The notes under the pieces were generated by a model. It had not been told where the DNA came from and did not search any database. It worked only from the letters and a program-made list of their open reading frames with translations. A DNA stretch of 10,770 nucleotides from JAIBAI01 sp044238875. GTDB taxonomy: Bacteria; Bacteroidota; Bacteroidia; M30B66. Shown piece by piece: positions 6,072 through 10,770 of this stretch; positions within the stretch are counted from its first letter, which is position 1; the number at the start of each line of letters is the position of its first letter. A program made the position numbers and the translations under genes. The stretch is from contig JBIICM010000081.1 in assembly GCA_044238875.1 (NCBI GenBank), positions 1 through 10,770 of the forward strand. Reading direction: 5' to 3'.

Positions 6072-6976
6072 TGAGCTATCACACCCCCGTTCTTTTACAT
6101 ACCTGTGTAGATGCACTGGTGCTGGAGCCTTCCGGAACTTATGTTGATGCAACTTTCGGCGGCGGCGGACACAGTCGCGAAATTCTGCGCCGGCTCAGCC
6201 CCTCCGGTCGCCTTTTTGGCTTTGACCAGGATCCTGATGCTGCTTCAAACGTGCCCGATGACCCCAGATTCACCTTTGTGCCGCAAAATTTCAGGTTTAT
6301 GAAAAATTACCTGAAGCTTTTCAAAGCCCTTCCCGTTGATGGTATTCTCGCTGACCTCGGTGTTTCAAGTCATCAGTTTGATATGCCCGAACGGGGTTTC
6401 TCAACCCGTTTTGATGCGCAACTCGACATGCGGATGAATACGCTTCAGCCGGGTAGTGCGCTTGAACTGATCAATACCTCAGGTGAAGACGAATTGAAAA
6501 CCATCTTCAAAACCTACGGAGAGCTCAGGGAAGCGGGCCGGCTTGCCAGACTGATCTGTAAAAAGAGGCTTGAAGCCAAAATATGCAGCACCGCTGATCT
6601 GCTCAGTATCATCACTCCGCTGGCAAAAAGAGGTCAGGAAATGCAAATGGCAGCGCAGGTCTTTCAGGCCCTCCGTATAGAAGTGAACCGTGAACTTGAA
6701 GCCCTGTCCGCACTGCTGCTGCAAAGTGCTGAATTGATTAGGCCCGGCGGCAGACTGGTGATGCTCAGCTATCATTCACTTGAAGACCGTCTGGTTAAAA
6801 ACTTCATGCGCAACGGCAAATTGGAGGGTGAGGCCGATAAAGATCTATTCGGACATACACAGGTGCCCTTTCAGGTAATCACCCGGAAGCCGATAAGGCC
6901 AACGGAAGAAGAAATAAAACAAAATAACCGGGCAAGAAGCGCCATCCTGCGCATTGCCCAAAGAACAGATAAATGA
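6071..6976 (+). CDS. rsmH: 16S rRNA (cytosine(1402)-N(4))-methyltransferase RsmH
   Basis: RsmH (formerly MraW) transfers a methyl group from S-adenosylmethionine to N4 of C1402 in the decoding centre of 16S rRNA. The 301 residues match the usual length. The SAM-binding motif is DATFGGGGHS at 26-35, followed by FDQD at 51-54. DLGVSSHQFD (95-104), PERGFS (106-111) and DMRMN (119-123) form the family's conserved catalytic block. The helical insert covers roughly 125-215. SYHSLEDR (233-240) and NNRARSA (285-291) close the fold. The ATG at 6071 shares its A with the mraZ stop, and the gene ends in an ATGA overlap with the ftsL-like gene, so translation is probably coupled on both sides. It acts on ribosomes and has no known direct part in division, but it is conserved at this position in dcw clusters. 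Confidence 0.97.
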   Translation: MSYHTPVLLHTCVDALVLEPSGTYVDATFGGGGHSREILRRLSPSGRLFGFDQDPDAASNVPDDPRFTFVPQNFRFMKNYLKLFKALPVDGILADLGVSSHQFDMPERGFSTRFDAQLDMRMNTLQPGSALELINTSGEDELKTIFKTYGELREAGRLARLICKKRLEAKICSTADLLSIITPLAKRGQEMQMAAQVFQALRIEVNRELEALSALLLQSAELIRPGGRLVMLSYHSLEDRLVKNFMRNGKLEGEADKDLFGHTQVPFQVITRKPIRPTEEEIKQNNRARSAILRIAQRTDK

Positions 6977-7374
6977 ACAGACTCAAAAACAACGAATCAG
7001 GCGAACAGCAGCAAAAAACTGCTTCAAGGCCCGGTGTATTGATGCGACTGTTTATCCATATCCTCGATGGTACTTTCTTATCCAAAAGGGTAGGATTCCG
7101 TCAGGTTGCCTATGCACTGTTTATGGCGCTGCTTGGAATATTGTATATCGCCAACTCCTATCAGGCCGAAAAAACTATCAGGCGCACCGCCCGTATTGCC
7201 GATGAAATTAAAGAGTTCAGAAGCGAACATGTTAGCCTTAAATCTGAGCTGATGTTCAGGTCAAATCAAAGTGAAGTGGCTTTGATTGCCGGTTCACGCA
7301 TAGGTCTTATCGAATCGAAACAGCCACCGCATAAACTTTTTGTCCCAACCGCTGAAACACCGGAGGAAAACTAA
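6973..7374 (+). CDS. ftsL: FtsL-like cell division protein
   Basis: This is a small bitopic membrane protein of 133 residues in the ftsL slot of the cluster. Residues 1-42 are a basic cytoplasmic tail, about 43-62 a single transmembrane helix (AYALFMALLGILYIANSY), and about 63-97 a charged heptad-like helix (EKTIRRTARIADEIKEFRSE) able to form the coiled coil by which FtsL pairs with FtsB/DivIC. The end contains GLIES and a proline pair (residues 111-119), a pattern I associate with Bacteroidota FtsL-like proteins. In known divisomes FtsL helps activate the FtsW-FtsI septal synthase in the periplasm. Sequence conservation across phyla is poor, so the call rests on topology, size and position. 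The ATG overlaps the rsmH stop (ATGA), and the stop directly abuts the ftsI start codon. Confidence 0.85.
   Translation: MNRLKNNESGEQQQKTASRPGVLMRLFIHILDGTFLSKRVGFRQVAYALFMALLGILYIANSYQAEKTIRRTARIADEIKEFRSEHVSLKSELMFRSNQSEVALIAGSRIGLIESKQPPHKLFVPTAETPEEN
7362..7366 (+). promoter_or_regulatory. Shine-Dalgarno site that sets the TTG start of ftsI
   Basis: GGAGG lies inside the last codons of the ftsL-like gene, eight bases before the TTG at 7375. It is the only strong Shine-Dalgarno match I see at any start in the window. It supports TTG as the start codon, since the frame has no other plausible start before residue 79 and the upstream stop ends at 7374. Confidence 0.7.
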
Positions 7375-9498
7375 TTGGAACAGTCAAAAGACATATTAAA
7401 ACGCCTTCGGATACTATACCTGGTAACCTGTCTGTTTGCAGTAGCCATTTTGGTGAGGGCTTTTACAATTGGGGTGGTTCAACGTGATCAGTGGATTGCA
7501 CTAAAGGAGAAAAATACCATCCAAACATTCGCAGTGAAGGCCATCAGAGGAAATGTATATTCATCTGACGGCAGTTTACTGGCGACATCGCTGCCCATTT
7601 ACACCGTCAGAATGGACCTGAAGGCCGCTTCTGTCAGAAAGCTATTCAATAAAAATGTTGATTCACTGGCTTATTGTCTCTCACTCGTTTTCAAAGAGAA
7701 AACTGAACATGAATGGAAAAAAGATCTGAGGGCTGCCTATAACCAGAAAAGCACCTGGTTTTTATTGGGTCAGGATGTAAAATATGAAACCCTTCAGCAG
7801 ATCAGGAAGTTCCCGATTCTTCGTGAAGGCCGTTATAAGGGCGGAAGAATTGAAGAGTTGAACAGTAAACGGGAAATGCCTTTCCGCTCGCTGGCAGAAA
7901 GAACATTAGGTCGTTACGTTGATAAACGAGACTCTATTGGTATCGAGGGGGCATTTAATGATTACCTGAGCGGATCAGACGGGCTACGGGCAATGCGGAA
8001 AATTTCAGGTGGAGTTTGGCGTCCGTTGGAGGATGAGGATATGGTGGAAGCCAGAAACGGTGATGATATCATTGCCACCATTGATGTAAGCCTGCAGGAT
8101 GTGGCAGAGGCTGAACTTAGGCGTCAGCTTGAACTGCACAAGGCAGATTATGGCTGTGTTGTGCTCATGGAGGTTGAAACCGGCTACATCAGAGCTATCG
8201 CTAATCTTGGCAAAATTGCCGACACCACCCGTTCAGAAAAAAAATATACAGAAAAATACAACTATGCCCTTGGCACAAGAACCGAACCGGGCTCAACTTT
8301 CAAGTTGGCCAGCCTGATGGCTTTGTTCGAAGACGGTCTGGCCGCACCCACAGATATTTGGGATACCCGCGGCGGCACGGTACTGTTTGGAGGTAAAAAA
8401 ATGGAGGACTCTAAAAAGGGCGGTTACGGAAAAATAAATCTTGTAAAAGCTTTTGAAGAATCATCAAATACAGCCATTTCCCAGGCCGTTAACCGGGCTT
8501 ATCAGGCTGATCCGGCCAAACTGATCGAAAGGCTCAGGAAATTTCATCTGCACGAAAAGGTTCAGACCGACCTGCCTGGTGAACAAGCGCCCATTTTGCC
8601 TGATCCCGAAAAAATGCGGTTGAACCGTACCTCTGTCCCCTGGTTGTCGGTAGGTTATGAAACAATGATCACCCCATTGCAGCTGCTTACCTTTTACAAT
8701 GCAGTTGCCAATAACGGCAAAATGATGAAACCTCAGTTTGTGCAGGAGATCAAAAGGGGAGGGCAGGTGCTCAAACGTTTTGAACCGGTGGTTATTGATC
8801 CGGCTATCTGCTCACCGGCTACCATTCAAAAAGTAAAACCAATGCTCGAGGGGGTTGTTGAACGCGGCACCGCTACGAAATTAAAATCGCCCTTTTACAG
8901 TATTGGCGGTAAAACAGGAACAGCTCAGGTGTATGATAGAGAAAAAGGGTACCTGAAAGGGCAAAAATACCAGGCCAGTTTTGCCGGTTATTTCCCGGCT
9001 GATCATCCAAAATACAGCTGCATCGTGGTTATTTTCAATCCAACTGCCGGTGATTATTATGCAGCCGCTGTGGCAGCACCCGTTTTTAAAGAGGTTGCCG
9101 ACAAGGTGTATGCAAAGAGTCTGGAAATGCATGAGAAAATGCCGCCTTCTAATCAGACGCCTGAACCGGAGTATGCAAAGCAAACTGTTATCCGACCTGG
9201 TTTTGCCCCGCAACTAAGCATCGCAGCGTCAAGAATGGGCTTAACGCTTCAGGGTGAAAGCACGGCAACTTGGGTAAATCCGCGGCAGGACAATAAAACA
9301 GTGAAGATGCAACCGGTAAAAATTCAATACGGACTCATTCCCGACGTTACCGGTATGGGCTTGAAAGACGCCATTTACCTGCTTGAGAACGCCGGTTTGC
9401 GGGTAAAGGCCTACGGTCGAGGTGCAGTGAAGAAACAAAGTCTTCCGCCCGGATCCAAGATACATAGAAACGTTCAAATAATTCTGGAACTCACCTGA
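7375..9498 (+). CDS. ftsI: penicillin-binding protein, FtsI/PBP3-type transpeptidase with PASTA domain
   Basis: This is the class B penicillin-binding protein that cross-links septal peptidoglycan, working with FtsW in the divisome. It has 707 residues. A short cytoplasmic tail is followed by one transmembrane helix at about 13-34. The PBP dimerisation domain covers about 53-215, opening with AIRGNVYSSDG. The transpeptidase domain runs from about 255 to 580 and has all three active-site motifs: Ser307-Thr-Phe-Lys310 in EPGSTFK, Ser363-Ser-Asn365, and Lys513-Thr-Gly-Thr516. A single PASTA domain occupies about 652-707 (IPDVTGMGLKDAIYLLENAG), as in many Bacteroidota and spore-type (SpoVD) homologues and unlike E. 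coli PBP3. The start is TTG at 7375, directly after the ftsL-like stop and eight bases after a GGAGG. The next in-frame methionine, at residue 79, would remove the membrane anchor. No catalytic residue is missing. Confidence 0.95.
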   Translation: MEQSKDILKRLRILYLVTCLFAVAILVRAFTIGVVQRDQWIALKEKNTIQTFAVKAIRGNVYSSDGSLLATSLPIYTVRMDLKAASVRKLFNKNVDSLAYCLSLVFKEKTEHEWKKDLRAAYNQKSTWFLLGQDVKYETLQQIRKFPILREGRYKGGRIEELNSKREMPFRSLAERTLGRYVDKRDSIGIEGAFNDYLSGSDGLRAMRKISGGVWRPLEDEDMVEARNGDDIIATIDVSLQDVAEAELRRQLELHKADYGCVVLMEVETGYIRAIANLGKIADTTRSEKKYTEKYNYALGTRTEPGSTFKLASLMALFEDGLAAPTDIWDTRGGTVLFGGKKMEDSKKGGYGKINLVKAFEESSNTAISQAVNRAYQADPAKLIERLRKFHLHEKVQTDLPGEQAPILPDPEKMRLNRTSVPWLSVGYETMITPLQLLTFYNAVANNGKMMKPQFVQEIKRGGQVLKRFEPVVIDPAICSPATIQKVKPMLEGVVERGTATKLKSPFYSIGGKTGTAQVYDREKGYLKGQKYQASFAGYFPADHPKYSCIVVIFNPTAGDYYAAAVAAPVFKEVADKVYAKSLEMHEKMPPSNQTPEPEYAKQTVIRPGFAPQLSIAASRMGLTLQGESTATWVNPRQDNKTVKMQPVKIQYGLIPDVTGMGLKDAIYLLENAGLRVKAYGRGAVKKQSLPPGSKIHRNVQIILELT

Positions 9499-9502
9499 TG
9501 GT

Positions 9503-10770
9503 ATGCGCCTGCTGAAAGATCTTTTGTATAAGTCGGGAGCCATTGAACTCATTGGTTCTACCAATCTGGCCATCACAGCGGTCACAGCTGATTCGCGGAT
9601 GGTGCTCAAAGATGGATTGTTTGTGGCAGTGAAAGGCGCAAGGAGTGACGGTCACCAATTTATTGACATAGCAATTGAAAAAGGCGCCATAGCTATTGTT
9701 TGTGAGCAAATGCCCGCCGAAGTTCAGTCACGTATCACCTACGTATGCGTAAAAGATAGTGCCTATGCTTTGGGAATTATTGCTTCAAACTTTTACGACA
9801 ATCCCTCTACCCAGCTTATCCTGACCGGTGTTACCGGCACAAACGGAAAAACAACCACTGCAACCCTTCTATTTGAGTTATTTACCAAGCTGGGTTTCAA
9901 ATGCGGGCTGATCTCGACCGTAAAAAATCAGATTGACGGTGAAATAATTCCTTCAACACATACCACACCTGATGCAGTGCAACTGCAGCAATTGCTGCAT
10001 AATATGGTTAAAGCCGGATGCAGTCATGCATTCATGGAAGTAAGTTCTCATGCCGCTGATCAGCAGCGAATTGCAGGGGCAACTTTCGCCCTCGGAGTAT
10101 TTACGAACATCACACATGATCACCTTGACTATCATATAACATTTGATAATTACCTGCACGCCAAGCAGAAATTTTTTACTCAGCTTGGTTCCGGAGCAAA
10201 TGCGCTGGTAAACCTTGATGATCCGAATGCCGATCAGCTCGTTGAAACAACCAGGGCAAAGGTTCATACCTATGGTCTTCGGGCCGGAGCAGATTTTCAT
10301 GTCAGAATACTTGAAAAACAACTCAACGGCATGATGCTCCGGATAAACGGTCAGGAAGTCTGGTCGCCTATAATCGGTAATTTCAATGCCTACAATCTTG
10401 CAGCTGTTTACGGTGCGGCTATCCTGCTTGGTCAGGAAAGTATCCAGGTACTCACCGCAATGAGCAGTTTACGCAGCGTAGAAGGCAGATTTCAGCACCT
10501 TCAGTCAGATAATGGCGTAACTGCAATTGTAGATTACGCACATACCCCCGATGCCTTGCGGAATGTACTTTCCACCATCCGCGACATCCGTACCGGCAAT
10601 GAGCAGGTAATTACCCTGATTGGTTGCGGGGGTGACCGCGATGCTGCGAAAAGACCCGAAATGGCGCGCATTGCAGCTGAGATGAGCGACAGGGTAATCC
10701 TGACATCCGATAATCCCCGTTCTGAAGATCCGGATGAAATCATCAGCCAGATGAAAGCCGGAGTGGAGGC
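9503..10770 (+). CDS. murE: UDP-MurNAc-tripeptide ligase MurE (3' truncated by window)
   Basis: MurE uses ATP to add the third residue, here probably meso-diaminopimelate, to UDP-MurNAc-L-Ala-D-Glu in the cytoplasm. The frame runs from the ATG at 9503 and is still open at the window edge: 422 codons are visible of a usual length near 485-490. The opening MRLLKDLLYK is typical of Bacteroidota MurE. The ATP-binding loop is TGTNGKTT at 111-118. HTTPD (153-157), EVSSHA (179-184), THDHLDYH (204-211) and Lys221 in HAKQKFF (the expected carbamylated lysine) follow. DYAHTPD (344-350) begins the C-terminal domain. DNPR at 403-406 is the signature of enzymes that choose meso-diaminopimelate over lysine. 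An ATG at 9498 overlapping the ftsI stop hits a stop within six codons and is not used. The gap to ftsI is four bases, so it belongs to the same operon. Confidence 0.95.
   Translation, partial: MRLLKDLLYKSGAIELIGSTNLAITAVTADSRMVLKDGLFVAVKGARSDGHQFIDIAIEKGAIAIVCEQMPAEVQSRITYVCVKDSAYALGIIASNFYDNPSTQLILTGVTGTNGKTTTATLLFELFTKLGFKCGLISTVKNQIDGEIIPSTHTTPDAVQLQQLLHNMVKAGCSHAFMEVSSHAADQQRIAGATFALGVFTNITHDHLDYHITFDNYLHAKQKFFTQLGSGANALVNLDDPNADQLVETTRAKVHTYGLRAGADFHVRILEKQLNGMMLRINGQEVWSPIIGNFNAYNLAAVYGAAILLGQESIQVLTAMSSLRSVEGRFQHLQSDNGVTAIVDYAHTPDALRNVLSTIRDIRTGNEQVITLIGCGGDRDAAKRPEMARIAAEMSDRVILTSDNPRSEDPDEIISQMKAGVE

Noticed and set aside
9241..9709. Minus-strand open frames across the ftsI-murE junction, and another at 9953-10321.
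   Set aside because: They are antisense to the PASTA domain and to MurE, whose motifs are intact; the antisense products look like no protein.

Overview
The window looks like chromosomal DNA from a member of the Bacteroidota. Four things point there. A secreted protein ends in a type IX secretion (Por) sorting domain. The FtsL-like protein is the Bacteroidota type. The best promoter matches fit the Bacteroidota -7 consensus TAnnTTTG. Nearly all genes lack a Shine-Dalgarno sequence. I cannot name a genus.

Layout. Bases 1-4102 (+) encode three exported proteins: a SdiA-regulated/YjiK-like beta-propeller, an OprP/OprO-type outer-membrane porin joined to it by an ATGA overlap, and a 712-residue modular surface or secreted protein (N-terminal domain I cannot name, two Calx-beta-like domains, a lamin-tail domain, and a T9SS sorting domain). 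Bases 4103-4202 lie between convergent genes and hold three inverted repeats, probably a bidirectional terminator region. Bases 4203-5257 (-) are a two-gene operon: an alpha/beta hydrolase followed by gatC, again with an ATGA overlap. Bases 5258-5600 are the divergent regulatory region for that operon and for the division and cell-wall (dcw) cluster. From 5601 to the window end (+) runs the start of the dcw cluster in its standard order: mraZ, rsmH, ftsL-like, ftsI (class B PBP with a PASTA domain), and murE, which is cut off by the window edge.

How the genes work together. MraZ is the cluster's regulator, RsmH methylates 16S rRNA, FtsL and FtsI belong to the septal peptidoglycan synthase complex, and MurE adds the third residue of the peptidoglycan stem peptide. 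The genes are packed with overlaps of 1 or 4 bases or gaps of 0 to 4 bases, so one transcript with translational coupling is likely.

The most interesting signal is the mraZ control region. Two AAGTGGTA boxes 10 bp apart abut a perfect TAnnTTTG -7 element. A second pair of GTGGTA boxes, also 10 bp apart but in the opposite orientation, lies about 90 bp upstream across a very AT-rich spacer. This looks like a MraZ autoregulatory operator with an additional distal inverted half. I found no mobile element, CRISPR array, tRNA or rRNA gene, and no convincing novel multi-gene system.
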